The position numbers were made by a program, and so were the translations under genes. A model generated the notes under the pieces. It was not told where the DNA came from, made no database searches, and worked only from the letters and a program-made list of their open reading frames with translations. A stretch of 64,000 bases of DNA from Leptospira limi (GTDB taxonomy: Bacteria > Spirochaetota > Leptospiria > Leptospirales > Leptospiraceae). Shown here in pieces: positions 1 through 9,742 of this stretch; position 1 is the stretch's first letter, and each line of letters opens with the position of its first letter. The stretch covers positions 868,001-932,000 of the forward strand of contig NZ_JAMQPV010000001.1 of assembly GCF_026151395.1 (NCBI RefSeq), written 5' to 3'.

Positions 1-565
1 GAAGGTGGGCGGGATAACTTCCCCCTGCATCGCCAATGGTTCCAATCCATTCGGTTTTTTTCACAAGTTGGCCTGGTTCTACATCGATTGTGTGGAGATG
101 AGCATATACTGTTTCTAAATAATAGAATTTTCCATTTGGCAAGTTCTGCTGGTGGACAATCCGAATCACCTTTCCCCAACCACCACCATAATCAGCAATT
201 TCGGAAACGACTCCATTACCAAAGGCATAAACCGGGGCTGCATAATCAGAGTCACCACCAGTGAGTGCATTCCAATCTTCACCTAGGTGTTTTCTCCCAC
301 CAAACTTTGCATTTTCGGCTCCAAACTTTTGCGCTAGGTAATACCCATCCGCATACTTTCCTCCTACAGGGAATTCAAAATCAATAGCATGGAAAGTTGG
401 ATACCGTTTGAGGATGGGGAAAGGGTCAGTGGTTCGCACTTCCCCAGATGCTTCCATCCAACCAAAAAGTGGATTTCCTTGGTAGGAATACCCTTTGGAG
501 GCACAACCTGTTTCTAGTAAAATAAGTGTTAGGAAACAGATTGTGTGTTTGTACGAACGTGACAA
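1..565 (-). CDS. M23 (LytM-type) metallopeptidase lipoprotein, C-terminus beyond the window
   Basis: This frame is open from a TTG at 565 to the left edge, showing 188 residues. The N-terminus reads as a lipoprotein signal with a spirochaete-type lipobox (LETGC, Cys21). After that comes a M23 peptidase domain: His93 and Asp97 in HLGEDW, and the HxH pair in AHLHT (156-158), match the zinc ligands of the LytM/lysostaphin family. Members cleave, or regulate cleavage of, peptidoglycan cross-bridges in the periplasm. No ATG or GTG lies in frame before the signal peptide, so TTG is the likely start. It begins 10 bases after the monooxygenase stop, so the two may be cotranscribed. The C-terminus cannot be judged. 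The domain call is firm; the exact start is inferred. Confidence 0.8.
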   Translation of the reverse strand, partial: MSRSYKHTICFLTLILLETGCASKGYSYQGNPLFGWMEASGEVRTTDPFPILKRYPTFHAIDFEFPVGGKYADGYYLAQKFGAENAKFGGRKHLGEDWNALTGGDSDYAAPVYAFGNGVVSEIADYGGGWGKVIRIVHQQNLPNGKFYYLETVYAHLHTIDVEPGQLVKKTEWIGTIGDAGGSYPAHL

Positions 566-575
566 ATGGATTGTT

Positions 576-1994
576 TTACTTGGATACCAATTGTTTTTGT
601 TTGCGAGAAGAAAGAACATGGCTCTTCTCTGAATGGTACATGGCACGTGCTTCGATTGGCAAATGGTTTCCTTCCTTTGCTGCTCTTTTTTTACCTTGTT
701 CCATTTCTTTTTTCATATCATACAAAAAACTATCATAATCCACTTGGATGGTATGCCTTGAACTATTCACATACCTTTTTTTCATCGCCTTCTCATCTTT
801 GAGAATGCTTCTTTCCATTTCTTCTTTGGATGGCAAAACATAGTTTCCAGTTAGGTACTGAGAAATCCATTTCCCTTGGCATTCTGCTAGTGGCATAATG
901 GCACCTAACGGTTGCATGAGGCCCACAAAGAATAAATTGTTAATTCCAGGTTTCATCATCTTATAATAAAGTGGGATATAATTGTTTGGCGCAGAGAGAA
1001 AATCTTCTTCAAAAAAAGGAAATTTGATATTATACCCTGTGCAGTAAATGAGAACATCTGCTTCTTCCTCGGTACCATCGGCAAAGGCAATTTTTTTACC
1101 ACGGAGTTCGGTGATCACAGGTTTTGGTTTGATATCACCTCGGCCAAGTCTCACCAGTAAGTCTTGGGAAATGGTTGGGTGAGCAGATCCAAATTTATGA
1201 TCTGGTTTAGGTAAACCAAAGTCTTCCATTTTCCCCACTCCAAAACGAATCAGAAGGTGAGCGAGTGTTTGTTGGATGAAAAATGGAACCCAATGCGGAG
1301 TGTATTCGGTTAATTTGTCTAATGGTTTTCCAAAAAGATAATTGGGGATGACATAAGCACCTCTCCTTGCTGACAAAAATACTTTTTTAGCAACACCAGG
1401 TCTCGATAATTCTACCGAGATATCCATGGCACTATTTCCCATGCCAAGAACCACTACGTTTTTTTCTTCGCAGTTAACAGGTGTTTTTGGGTCTACATAG
1501 GAATGTGAATGGATGGTTTGTCCAGAAAATTTTCCCGGGAAAGCCGGGTCGGGCCAACGTTCACTCCAGTGATGGCCATTCGCAACAACTAACACATCAT
1601 AGATTTGTGTGGGTCCTTTTTCTGGAGTAATCCTCCAAAGACCATCTTCTGTACGTTCGACTTTTTTCACTCCATTTTTGAATTGGATGTGTTTGCGAAG
1701 CCCAAAGTGGTCTACATAGGATAAAAAGTATTGTTGGATGGGCTCGTGATTGGGATAATCGGGATAGTTTGTTGGCATTGGGAAATCACGATATTCCATT
1801 CTGTCCCGATGGGTGTTGATGTGTAAGGATTTATAAATATTACTCAGGCCATTGTCATTTTTGTAACGCCAGTTGCCACCAACATCACTTCCCTTTTCGT
1901 AACAATCAAACGGAATGCCGTGTTCTTTTAAGGATTTGATGACGGTGATTCCAGAAGAACCAGCTCCAATTACACATACTTTAGGAAGTGCCAT
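576..1994 (-). CDS. Flavin-containing monooxygenase (FMO/BVMO-like)
   Basis: The 472-residue protein has an N-terminal FAD-binding motif (GAGSSG, 10-15), the FMO signature F-x-G-x3-H-x3-Y at 156-166, a second Rossmann motif for NADPH (GMGNSA, 184-189) and a YCTGYN segment near 317. That order is typical of class B flavin monooxygenases, which insert one oxygen atom into soft nucleophiles or ketones. The length is normal for FMO-like proteins. There is no signal peptide, so a cytosolic location is inferred. The ATG at 1994 is preceded by a weak purine-rich AGAGAG ribosome site. The substrate cannot be told from the sequence, and neither neighbour gives a pathway clue. Confidence 0.88.
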   Translation of the reverse strand: MALPKVCVIGAGSSGITVIKSLKEHGIPFDCYEKGSDVGGNWRYKNDNGLSNIYKSLHINTHRDRMEYRDFPMPTNYPDYPNHEPIQQYFLSYVDHFGLRKHIQFKNGVKKVERTEDGLWRITPEKGPTQIYDVLVVANGHHWSERWPDPAFPGKFSGQTIHSHSYVDPKTPVNCEEKNVVVLGMGNSAMDISVELSRPGVAKKVFLSARRGAYVIPNYLFGKPLDKLTEYTPHWVPFFIQQTLAHLLIRFGVGKMEDFGLPKPDHKFGSAHPTISQDLLVRLGRGDIKPKPVITELRGKKIAFADGTEEEADVLIYCTGYNIKFPFFEEDFLSAPNNYIPLYYKMMKPGINNLFFVGLMQPLGAIMPLAECQGKWISQYLTGNYVLPSKEEMERSILKDEKAMKKRYVNSSRHTIQVDYDSFLYDMKKEMEQGKKRAAKEGNHLPIEARAMYHSEKSHVLSSRKQKQLVSK

Positions 1995-2188
1995 AAGGGA
2001 TCTCTCTTACTCTTGTTACAGATTTACTTTAGGGACAAATGTTTAGAATCAAGAACATCGTTATCAAGTAGATTTTACACAATAATAGAAAAAAGTAACT
2101 TAATTGAGCTTAAATAGGCGACAGATCGATCCTGAACCAAAGGTAAAATTGTGAAATTCCCGATGGTTAGAAAAAAATCAAATGTGAA

Positions 2189-3610
2189 TTAGAATGGCTT
2201 TCGAAATAGGTATTTGGTTTCCCTTAGAAAAACAAATAAAATTTGGAAGGATAGGGAACAATAAAAGTATAAGAAGATAAAATAAAAAACAAACAAATGT
2301 TTTGTTAGCTCAAAGGTCCCATCACCGAAAATGGTTGCATAAAAGCTAAGATAGAGTAACAGAATAGTGATTAGGTAATGTTTGGCGGGAAAATTTTTCC
2401 GGACATATGGACTTAATAATATAAAGATAAATATAGGAAAATAGAATAAATAAGTAAAATACTTGCTTTGTAATGCTATGATATGATGGTTTAGAGTAAA
2501 AATATCTTTCCCTAATTTACCTTCTTCTGTCTGTTGGTATTCAAAGTTGATCCATCCTTTTGTTTCAATGAGTGCTTGATTGGTTAAATCAAAAAACAAA
2601 TTTGGATTTTTCATTAAAAATAATATTAATTTTGAATACCCGATGTCCCTGATCTCAGGACATGGATGACCATTCCAGAACTGGCCTTCAAACCAATTTT
2701 TGCCAATGTAATTCTCACATTGTTTGTCTAATTGAAAATTTTCTTGAATTTGTGTTGGTTTGGAATATTTAAAAACAAACCCTAAAATTGTATTTGTTTT
2801 ATTAATTTCTTTAATAAATGAATCATCATAATGACTTTTTTTATAAAGTAAAACACTGCTAACCAGAGTTATGATTAAGATAGTAACATGTTTTGTAAGT
2901 TGTGTTTTTCTTTTGGTCTTATTCCTCTTAAGGAAATAAAAAATACTTACGCTTATAAAAACAATGGCTAATGGAGAATATTGTTTTTTCGTAAAAAAGA
3001 GCAGAATGGCAAAGAAGAATAAAAAGTAGTTAAGTTTATTGTTATAACTAATTTGAAGTTGGGATAAGATAATGAACAGAAGTGTTAAAAAGATGATACC
3101 CGAGGGTTCGGCATAAAATGTATTAAAATAGAGTAAAACAGCTGGGTCGGAAATTAAAAACGTTAATATTAAAATCTGGACTTTCTGAAAAGTAGATAGT
3201 CGATTTTTCAAATGAAATAAACTTAAAAAAATAACGATAGAGAGAATACGAACGATACCGATCGATTGTAATTGAAATTTCTCATTCAAAACGGATGAAT
3301 ATAAAAATGTGGGGAATTGAAAAATGAGTTCAGTGCTAACAAAACACGAGTCAAAATCGTATTCAATTAATGGATTGTTAAAAAATCCTTTGTATTCATA
3401 TTCTCTGATCGGTTTACTATGTGCTTTTTCGATCAGTGAGTTGTCTACTGGGAAAACTGCATAACATCTGGTATATCGATTCGCATCAAAATTGTTGGCA
3501 TATCCTTTTAACGGTGAAGAAATAAGAAAGAATATAGATTTGATAAGAAAAAAGATAAGGATAGAATCATATAGATAAGTTTTTAGCTTAGATTGAAAAA
3601 TTTTTTCCAT
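2189..3610 (-). CDS. Polytopic membrane protein of unknown function (GT-C glycosyltransferase-like architecture)
   Basis: This 473-residue protein has about ten strongly hydrophobic segments and a soluble loop after the first one (about residues 35-95), followed by a DPAVLLYFNTFYAEPSG segment in a later loop. The general shape, a first periplasmic loop with acidic residues and then many helices, resembles GT-C lipid-sugar transferases, but I see no diagnostic motif, so this is only an architectural analogy. The coding DNA is clearly richer in A+T than the flanking genes and the protein is loaded with Phe, Ile, Lys and Asn. It follows the two thioredoxin-fold genes by 30 bases and probably shares their transcript. 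Confidence 0.6.
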   Translation of the reverse strand: MEKIFQSKLKTYLYDSILIFFLIKSIFFLISSPLKGYANNFDANRYTRCYAVFPVDNSLIEKAHSKPIREYEYKGFFNNPLIEYDFDSCFVSTELIFQFPTFLYSSVLNEKFQLQSIGIVRILSIVIFLSLFHLKNRLSTFQKVQILILTFLISDPAVLLYFNTFYAEPSGIIFLTLLFIILSQLQISYNNKLNYFLFFFAILLFFTKKQYSPLAIVFISVSIFYFLKRNKTKRKTQLTKHVTILIITLVSSVLLYKKSHYDDSFIKEINKTNTILGFVFKYSKPTQIQENFQLDKQCENYIGKNWFEGQFWNGHPCPEIRDIGYSKLILFLMKNPNLFFDLTNQALIETKGWINFEYQQTEEGKLGKDIFTLNHHIIALQSKYFTYLFYFPIFIFILLSPYVRKNFPAKHYLITILLLYLSFYATIFGDGTFELTKHLFVFYFIFLYFYCSLSFQILFVFLRETKYLFRKPF

Positions 3611-3640
3611 TTGGAATAGGATTTACTTAACTTTTGGCTA

Positions 3641-4168
3641 TTACAAACTTTCTAAAAAATCCTTCACTTCCTTTTCTACATTCGAAATTTGAATTTTTGT
3701 AATTTTCCCTTGTTTTAATTGGATCATTGTCACGGAACCTTTTGTCCTAGGAAATGGATCCGCTAATTTTTCTTCTCTCACCAAACGAAGAGTATATGGA
3801 TAGGATTTCATTTTAGGAAGTGCCACAAATCTTGTGATGAGGCTTGGCATTCTATGGATGTCGGAAATGAGAACTGCTTGTTTGGATTCCAAATACCCTT
3901 TGTTTTCCTTCTCCAAGATGGGATGGATAATCTTACTCGCATCCATATCTGAAATGAAGAATACTTTAATGGTTTCCTTTGGGATGGGACTTGGTTCTTC
4001 CCATTGGTTGGTATAAGGAATTTCAGGGAGTGAGTCACCAACTTTCAAAGTTTGGATTGTCGGTTCTTCAGCTATGAGAGAAGAAACAACCAAAATGTTA
4101 AAAAGGAAAAGGAGTTTAAATCCAATTGAGAGTGAATGAGTGAGGTAAATTGGAGTATTTAGTTTCAT
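3641..4168 (-). CDS. Exported protein with possible thioredoxin-like fold, no catalytic cysteines
   Basis: The 175-residue protein has an N-terminal hydrophobic segment (about 15-33) that looks like a signal peptide or anchor. The mature part begins with a LKVGDSLPEIP stretch of the kind that opens many AhpC/thioredoxin-fold proteins, followed by a strand-rich VFFISDMDAS region where a CxxC would normally sit; there is no cysteine. It lies 13 bases downstream of a lipoprotein thioredoxin, suggesting a periplasmic pair. The fold assignment is inferred from pattern only, and the protein could be a Leptospira-specific exported protein. Confidence 0.55.
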   Translation of the reverse strand: MKLNTPIYLTHSLSIGFKLLFLFNILVVSSLIAEEPTIQTLKVGDSLPEIPYTNQWEEPSPIPKETIKVFFISDMDASKIIHPILEKENKGYLESKQAVLISDIHRMPSLITRFVALPKMKSYPYTLRLVREEKLADPFPRTKGSVTMIQLKQGKITKIQISNVEKEVKDFLESL

Positions 4169-4181
4169 GATGTTTCCCTTT

Positions 4182-4628
4182 TTACAGTTTATATAAATAT
4201 GCGAGTACTTGTTCTTTTGTCATCTTACTTGCGTTAGAAAATTCACCACCTTTTGTAGAGGTTATGAATTCCCCTTTGGGTGAAATAACAACAAGTGATG
4301 GGATTCCATTTTGAATTGGATTTCCTAGTTGTTCATTGAGACTTAAGTTTTTGTCAAATCGACCAACATCAACCTTCATCACAACAAATTCTGAATCGAG
4401 TAAAGTTTTGGTTTCTGGATCGGCAAAAATTCCATCTAATGCCTTACAGTCGGGACACCAATCGGCACCAAAGACAACGATGAGTTTCCGATTTTCCAAA
4501 TTCGCTTTTGCTAAGGACGACTCGTATTGGGTGAGAATTATGTCTCTTTGTTTGGAGCAGTGAGAAGTAAGTAAGAGTGTGATACTCAAAATTAGTAGTG
4601 AGAGAATCGATTGGAATCGGTGTTCCAT
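4182..4628 (-). CDS. Thioredoxin-family lipoprotein
   Basis: The 148-residue protein has a lipoprotein signal ending at Cys24 (LLLTSHC) and then a thioredoxin domain with an active-site WCPDC at 57-61 and a cis-proline segment GIPSLVV near 115. It resembles the thioredoxin-7/DsbD-gamma class that handles disulfides in the periplasm. The ATG at 4628 is fixed by the signal peptide, but it follows a seven-T run and an 18-base palindrome with no ribosome site between, an unusual leader (see findings). It heads a run of three minus-strand genes. Confidence 0.82.
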   Translation of the reverse strand: MEHRFQSILSLLILSITLLLTSHCSKQRDIILTQYESSLAKANLENRKLIVVFGADWCPDCKALDGIFADPETKTLLDSEFVVMKVDVGRFDKNLSLNEQLGNPIQNGIPSLVVISPKGEFITSTKGGEFSNASKMTKEQVLAYLYKL

Positions 4629-4654
4629 AAAAAAATGCGGAAGGATCCTTCCGC
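4629..4654 (-). terminator. Intrinsic terminator abutting the thioredoxin lipoprotein start
   Basis: On the minus strand, a perfect 18-base palindrome (GCGGAAGGATCCTTCCGC, 4637-4654) is followed by A and seven T residues, then immediately by the ATG at 4628. It lies 5 bases after the stop of the 49-residue gene. It has the form of a rho-independent terminator and could also act as an attenuator for the genes downstream. Confidence 0.7.
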
Positions 4655-4659
4655 TTCGA

Positions 4660-4809
4660 TTATTTTTTCGCGATTTCTTTTAAGATTTCTTGTCTTTTTT
4701 TGTCTTTCTCGATGTGCGAAAGAGACAACCAATCACGTTTCAATTGTTTCTCTGAAACACCTTTGAAGGTTGCATATTTGCCGAGGATTTTTGCTGTTTT
4801 TGCGTTCAT
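4660..4809 (-). CDS. Small lysine-rich protein (49 residues), unknown function
   Basis: The frame runs from ATG at 4809 to TAA at 4660. It encodes a basic, probably helical protein starting MNAKTAKILGKYATFKGVSE and ending KEIAKK, with no signal peptide and no cysteine. An intrinsic terminator follows its stop by 5 bases, which supports its being a real transcribed unit. I see no strong ribosome site upstream. It does not resemble a family I can name; a short nucleic-acid- or ribosome-associated protein is possible on charge alone. Confidence 0.6.
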   Translation of the reverse strand: MNAKTAKILGKYATFKGVSEKQLKRDWLSLSHIEKDKKRQEILKEIAKK

Positions 4810-4872
4810 GCCGACCAGATTCTTTTAGTCCAGCTTTCTGTCAATGCGAACCTAAGAGACTTTGTTTCATCC

Positions 4873-4902
4873 TTGACCCCAATACTCACTGCGAAACATA
4901 GT
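4873..4902 (+). promoter_or_regulatory. Possible sigma70-type promoter for valS
   Basis: TTGACC at 4873-4878 (five of six matches to the -35 consensus) and CATAGT at 4897-4902 (four of six to the -10) are separated by 18 bases, about 25 bases before the valS ATG. Assigned by eye; not proven. Confidence 0.35.
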
Positions 4903-4927
4903 AAAGTCCAAGAAATCGATCGACCTT

Positions 4928-7612
4928 ATGAAATCACATCTACCTGACCGTTACGATCCTGAATCTGTAGAACCAAAGTGGAACCAAATCTGGGAAGAAA
5001 AAAAAACCTTTGCTCCTGATACTTCGCGCAAAGAAACGTTTTCCATCGTCATCCCACCACCAAATGTCACTGGGAATTTACACATTGGGCATGCACTCAA
5101 TCATACCATCCAAGACATCATTATACGCATTGAACGGAAAAAAGGGAAAAACGTGGTTTGGGTTCCAGGGATGGACCATGCTGGGATTGCGACACAAGTT
5201 GTTGTGGAACGCGAACTGGCAAAAGAAGGAAAATCCAGAACTGATTTTACTCGTGAAGGATTCATCGAAAAAGTTTGGGAATGGAAAGCACACTCAGGTG
5301 GAATGATTGCCAAACAACAACGGTTACTCGGTGAGTCAGTTGATTGGTCCAAAGAACGTTTTACTTTTGATGAAGGTTTATCTAAAGCCGTCATAAAAGT
5401 ATTTCGCACATTATTTGATGAAGGTTTGATTTACCGTGGGGAACGTATCATCAATTGGTGTCCTGTTACCAAAACTGCCATTTCGGATATTGAAGTAGAA
5501 TACAAGGAAAAACAAGGCAAACTTTATCATATCAAATACCCAAAAGCTGAATTCAAATCCAAAGACCCAAAAACATTAAGTGCAGGGGAATACATTGTTG
5601 TAGCGACAACAAGGCCAGAAACAATGTTTGGTGACGTGGCAGTTTGTGCTCACCCAGATGACAAACGTTATTCGGCTTTAAAAGATAAATTTGTTTTTTT
5701 ACCAATCGCTGAAAAAGAAATTCCAGTTTTGTTTGATTCCTTTGTGGACCAAGAATTTGGATCGGGCCTTGTGAAAATCACACCAGCTCATGACCCGAAT
5801 GACTATGAAGCGGGCCAACGACTAAAGCTCACACCTATCAACATAATGAATCTGGATGGTACACTCAATGACCATGCAGGTAAGTACAATGGTTTGGATC
5901 GTTTTGAAGCACGCAAACGTGTTGTAGAAGAATTAGAATCCAAAGGTTATATTGAAAAAATAGAAACCCATGTCCACAGTGTCGGCCATAACCAAAGAGG
6001 TGGGGCTGTCATTGAACCATTGTTATCCACACAATGGTTTGTGAAAATTGAAACCCTTGCAAAACCAGCAATCGAAGTTGTCAAATCAGGAAAGGTTCAG
6101 TTCCAACCAAAGATGTGGGAAAAAACCTACTTTGAGTGGATGGAAAATATCCGCGATTGGTGTATCTCTCGCCAATTGTGGTGGGGACACCGAATCCCTG
6201 CTTACTATGCACCAAACGGTGATATGGTGGTTGCTGAGTCTTTAGAGGAAGCCATTTCATTGTTTCAGAAAAAAGGAATCTCTATTACTGCCGACACCAT
6301 CAAACAAGACGAAGATGTATTAGACACTTGGTTCTCTTCTGGGCTTTGGCCATTTTCCGTTTTTGGTTGGCCAGAAAAAACAGAAGAACTCAAACAGTAT
6401 TACCCAACTTCAGTTCTCGTCACAGGATTTGATATCATCTTCTTTTGGGTTGCTCGTATGATTATGAACGGACTCAAATTTATGGGCGATGTCCCGTTTC
6501 ATAAAGTGCTTATTCATGGTCTTGTTCGTGACAAAGACGGAAAGAAGTTTAGTAAGTCACTCGGTAACGTAGTAGATCCTTTGGATATGATGTCCAAATA
6601 CGGAACGGATTCTTTCCGATTCTTTTTGGCAGCAGTGTTACCGGAAGGAAAAGATATTCTCTTCGACGAATCTAGGTTAGATGGTTATCGTTCCTTCTGT
6701 AATAAAATTTGGAATTCCAGCCGATTCATTTTTATGAATTTGCCAGAGGACTTTTCTCCTAAAGAACCTGATTTAAATGCATTGGAAGACACTGACCTTT
6801 GGATCTTACATGAATTTGATTTGATGCTTGGTCGATATGAAAAAGCTTACTCTGGTTACCTTTTCTTTGAAATGGCGAATGCGATTTATGATTTCGTATG
6901 GGGTTCGTTTTGCGATTGGTATTTGGAACTAACCAAAGCTCGTGTGTATGGAAATGTCACTCCAGAGTCTGCGGAAAAAGCACGCCAAGTGCTTGTAAGT
7001 GTTTTAAAAAAATCACTCGGACTCCTTCATCCTTTTATGCCATTCATCACAGAGGAAATCCATTCCCTTCTGGAGTCAAAGGAACTCGCAAAAACAGAAT
7101 TTCCAAAAGCCTATGGAGTTTCGGAAACTTCACCTGCTGTGGTTCGGATGGAACTTGTTCGTGAGATCATTACCAAAATTCGAAACATGCGAGCTGAGCT
7201 CGGAGTAAAACCTGAAAAAAAATGTAAGGTCATCCTCAAATGTGCAAATAAAGAATTAAAAGAAATGATGGAACGAGAAAGTAAATCCATCCTTCAATTA
7301 TCCAAAGCAGAGAGTTTGGAATTTTTAGATTCCTATGAATTAAAAAACACAGACTCAGTCGGTGCATTCTCGATTGGAGAAATCATCCTTCCACTCGAAG
7401 GGATTTTTGATTTCGAAAAGGAAAAACAAAGATTGGAGAAAGAGAAAAAACAAATCCAATCCGAAATGGAAAAGTTAGAAAACAAAATTAACAATCCATC
7501 CTTTTTGGAAAAAGCAAAACCAGATGTAGTTGAGAAAGAAAGAGAAAAATACAATACTTGGAAAGAGAAATTAGAAAGTACAATTAGGGCGTTAGAAAAA
7601 ATTGGAACATAA
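4928..7612 (+). CDS. valS: Valyl-tRNA synthetase
   Basis: The 894-residue class I synthetase charges tRNA-Val in the cytosol. It has the HIGH motif at 52-55 within [16 protein letters not shown], the KMSKS-type loop as KFSKS at 540-544, the editing (CP1) domain between them with [11 protein letters not shown], and the C-terminal coiled-coil arm (about 820-890, rich in Glu and Lys) typical of bacterial ValRS. Length is normal. The ATG at 4928 fits family N-termini, although no clear ribosome site precedes it. It opens a plus-strand run with purD, an unknown gene, prfB and a regulator; its 3' end overlaps the purD start by 11 bases. Confidence 0.97.
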   Translation: MKSHLPDRYDPESVEPKWNQIWEEKKTFAPDTSRKETFSIVIPPPNVTGNLHIGHALNHTIQDIIIRIERKKGKNVVWVPGMDHAGIATQVVVERELAKEGKSRTDFTREGFIEKVWEWKAHSGGMIAKQQRLLGESVDWSKERFTFDEGLSKAVIKVFRTLFDEGLIYRGERIINWCPVTKTAISDIEVEYKEKQGKLYHIKYPKAEFKSKDPKTLSAGEYIVVATTRPETMFGDVAVCAHPDDKRYSALKDKFVFLPIAEKEIPVLFDSFVDQEFGSGLVKITPAHDPNDYEAGQRLKLTPINIMNLDGTLNDHAGKYNGLDRFEARKRVVEELESKGYIEKIETHVHSVGHNQRGGAVIEPLLSTQWFVKIETLAKPAIEVVKSGKVQFQPKMWEKTYFEWMENIRDWCISRQLWWGHRIPAYYAPNGDMVVAESLEEAISLFQKKGISITADTIKQDEDVLDTWFSSGLWPFSVFGWPEKTEELKQYYPTSVLVTGFDIIFFWVARMIMNGLKFMGDVPFHKVLIHGLVRDKDGKKFSKSLGNVVDPLDMMSKYGTDSFRFFLAAVLPEGKDILFDESRLDGYRSFCNKIWNSSRFIFMNLPEDFSPKEPDLNALEDTDLWILHEFDLMLGRYEKAYSGYLFFEMANAIYDFVWGSFCDWYLELTKARVYGNVTPESAEKARQVLVSVLKKSLGLLHPFMPFITEEIHSLLESKELAKTEFPKAYGVSETSPAVVRMELVREIITKIRNMRAELGVKPEKKCKVILKCANKELKEMMERESKSILQLSKAESLEFLDSYELKNTDSVGAFSIGEIILPLEGIFDFEKEKQRLEKEKKQIQSEMEKLENKINNPSFLEKAKPDVVEKEREKYNTWKEKLESTIRALEKIGT

Positions 7613-8879
7613 ATATAAAGTTTTACTTCTTGGAAGTGGTGGCAGAGAACACGCATTAGCGGACGTGATCTCAAAATCTAACTCTTTGGAATCGTTGAAG
7701 GTATTCCCAGGAAATGGAGGATTTGCAACTGAGCTCCTGCTTGGAGCAGATGAAATTTCCATTACTGATAAATCTAAGTTTTTAGAATATATAAAGATTT
7801 CCAAAACAAATCTTGTTGTGGTGGGACCAGAAGACCCACTTGTCAATGGAATTGCCGATTGGTGTGATGAAGTTGGTATCCCTTGTTTTGGTCCATCTGC
7901 CTATTGTGCACAGGTAGAAGGTAGTAAACATTTTGCAAAAGAAATGATGAAACGAGCAAAAGTTCCCACAGCTTCTTTTGCTGTATTTACAGACCATGAA
8001 TCGGCTTGGAGTTATGCTCAAAAAGAAATGTTACCAATGGTTGTCAAAGCAGATGGTTTGGCAGCGGGAAAAGGTGTTACAGTTGCTTTTGAATTGAAAG
8101 AAGTCAAACGAGCATTAGATGAAATATTTTTAGAATCAAAATTTGGTCAAAGTGGAAACAAAGTAGTCATCGAATCCTTTTTAGAAGGGGAAGAAGCTTC
8201 TTTATTTGTCATTACCGATGGAGACAGGTATATGTGTTTGCCTGCTGCCCAAGACCACAAACGTGCTTACGATGGAGACATTGGACCAAACACAGGTGGG
8301 ATGGGAGCGTATGCACCAGCACCAATTGTGACTGATGTTGTACTTTCAAAAGTTAAATCGAGAATCATCGAACCAATGTTAGAAGACTTTCGTAATGCAG
8401 GACATCCTTACAAAGGACTATTATACGTGGGTCTAATGATCACAAAAGAAGGGGAACCCAATGTGGTCGAATTCAATTGTCGGTTTGGTGATCCTGAAAC
8501 ACAATGTGTGTTACGATTACTTGATGAAGACATTTTGCCGATTTTTTATGCATCTGCTACAGGTAATTTACCAGAAAGGAATTTAAAATTGAAATCTGGG
8601 TCTTCTGCAATTGTTGTACTTGCGGCAAAAGGATACCCTGATGCTCCTGAAAAAGGAATGGTGTTAGAAATTCCACCAAACGAAGGGAATGTGGTAGTAT
8701 ACCATGCAGGAACAAAAAAAGAAAACCAAACGATCCTTGCCAGTGGTGGACGTATCCTTGGGATCACATCGTTTGGATCCAGTTTAAAAGATGCGATTAA
8801 TGATTGTTATGTATTTCTGTCGAAAGTAAAAGCACCAAATACATTTTATCGAAAAGATATTGGTAGGAGAGCTCTGTAA
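7602..8879 (+). CDS. purD: Phosphoribosylamine-glycine ligase (GARS)
   Basis: The 425-residue protein joins glycine to phosphoribosylamine with ATP, the second step of purine synthesis. The N-terminal GSGGREHAL (11-19) and the ATP-grasp segments [14 protein letters not shown] and [11 protein letters not shown] are characteristic, as is the [12 protein letters not shown] metal/ATP site. The start is a TTG inside valS (11-base overlap); no other start codon lies before the first Rossmann strand, so the overlap is forced. The overlap suggests translational coupling to valS. Confidence 0.96.
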   Translation: MEHKYKVLLLGSGGREHALADVISKSNSLESLKVFPGNGGFATELLLGADEISITDKSKFLEYIKISKTNLVVVGPEDPLVNGIADWCDEVGIPCFGPSAYCAQVEGSKHFAKEMMKRAKVPTASFAVFTDHESAWSYAQKEMLPMVVKADGLAAGKGVTVAFELKEVKRALDEIFLESKFGQSGNKVVIESFLEGEEASLFVITDGDRYMCLPAAQDHKRAYDGDIGPNTGGMGAYAPAPIVTDVVLSKVKSRIIEPMLEDFRNAGHPYKGLLYVGLMITKEGEPNVVEFNCRFGDPETQCVLRLLDEDILPIFYASATGNLPERNLKLKSGSSAIVVLAAKGYPDAPEKGMVLEIPPNEGNVVVYHAGTKKENQTILASGGRILGITSFGSSLKDAINDCYVFLSKVKAPNTFYRKDIGRRAL

Positions 8880-9719
8880 GTGCCATTTAGTCTCTCAGGA
8901 AATTTTAAATCTTGCGAACGTTCTAAACTTCGCAATTTTGAAAAACACCTAGGGATTATTTTATCTGAAAACCAAACTCAACTCCAACAACATTTGATGA
9001 TCCGAAGAGCCCTACAAAACTTGAGTGGTTCTGTCAGTGTTTTGTCAAGTCTAAGTCGCCAAGAGTTACTTTCCTTCATCTTCATCTTAACTCAGTTTGG
9101 TGATATCACTCGCATGGAAACTCCTCCAGAGTATTTACAATTAGAATCAATTCCTTATGTGATTGAATGGTCAAAGGGTCATTACATGATTCCACTTGAA
9201 ATTTTGGAACATTTGGCTCATGAAAGGATTTTTAAAGACCAAGGGTATTTGTTTGCTCTCATTCCTGCTCTTCCCATCAAAGAAAAAAAATCTTGGATCA
9301 GATGGATCGGTGTAGATTTTGAAAAAGGTGGCGACAGGGATTTAAATTTTGAAATTTATTTCCAATGCCGAGTGTTACAAAAACCTTTTTTAGGTAAGTC
9401 ACTTGTACAAGAATCAGAGATTCGATTGGAACAAATTTGGCCAAGGGGCAAAAACGAATACATTGATTGGTTTTATAAAGGTTTATCTACATTCTATTAT
9501 GCAATGGAAGAGATGAGCCGAAAAGAAAAGGATCCATTTTTACTTCATGTAATCGAACTCATCAAATCAGGAAAATTCATCCTGAAACGGTTACCTGATA
9601 GTTATGGAAAAGAATCGAGTTATTCTCTAGTGGGAACTGTAGAAGGAAATACTCCTCAACTGAGAGAAATCACATTCCAATGGGAAGTGGAACGTTTACG
9701 TAAAGATTCTTTGTTTTAA
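8880..9719 (+). CDS. Conserved-looking protein of unknown function between purD and prfB
   Basis: The 279-residue cytosolic protein starts with GTG immediately after the purD stop, with AGGAG about a dozen bases upstream inside purD. It has no signal peptide and no membrane segment. The first 90 residues look helical, and the rest mixes strands and aromatic residues (for example WIRWIGVDF near 140 and [20 protein letters not shown] near 200). I recognise no catalytic motif. Its tight position between two housekeeping genes suggests steady expression, but no function can be inferred. Confidence 0.75.
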   Translation: MPFSLSGNFKSCERSKLRNFEKHLGIILSENQTQLQQHLMIRRALQNLSGSVSVLSSLSRQELLSFIFILTQFGDITRMETPPEYLQLESIPYVIEWSKGHYMIPLEILEHLAHERIFKDQGYLFALIPALPIKEKKSWIRWIGVDFEKGGDRDLNFEIYFQCRVLQKPFLGKSLVQESEIRLEQIWPRGKNEYIDWFYKGLSTFYYAMEEMSRKEKDPFLLHVIELIKSGKFILKRLPDSYGKESSYSLVGTVEGNTPQLREITFQWEVERLRKDSLF

Positions 9720-9742
9720 TCTACACTTCGGATTTACGCATT

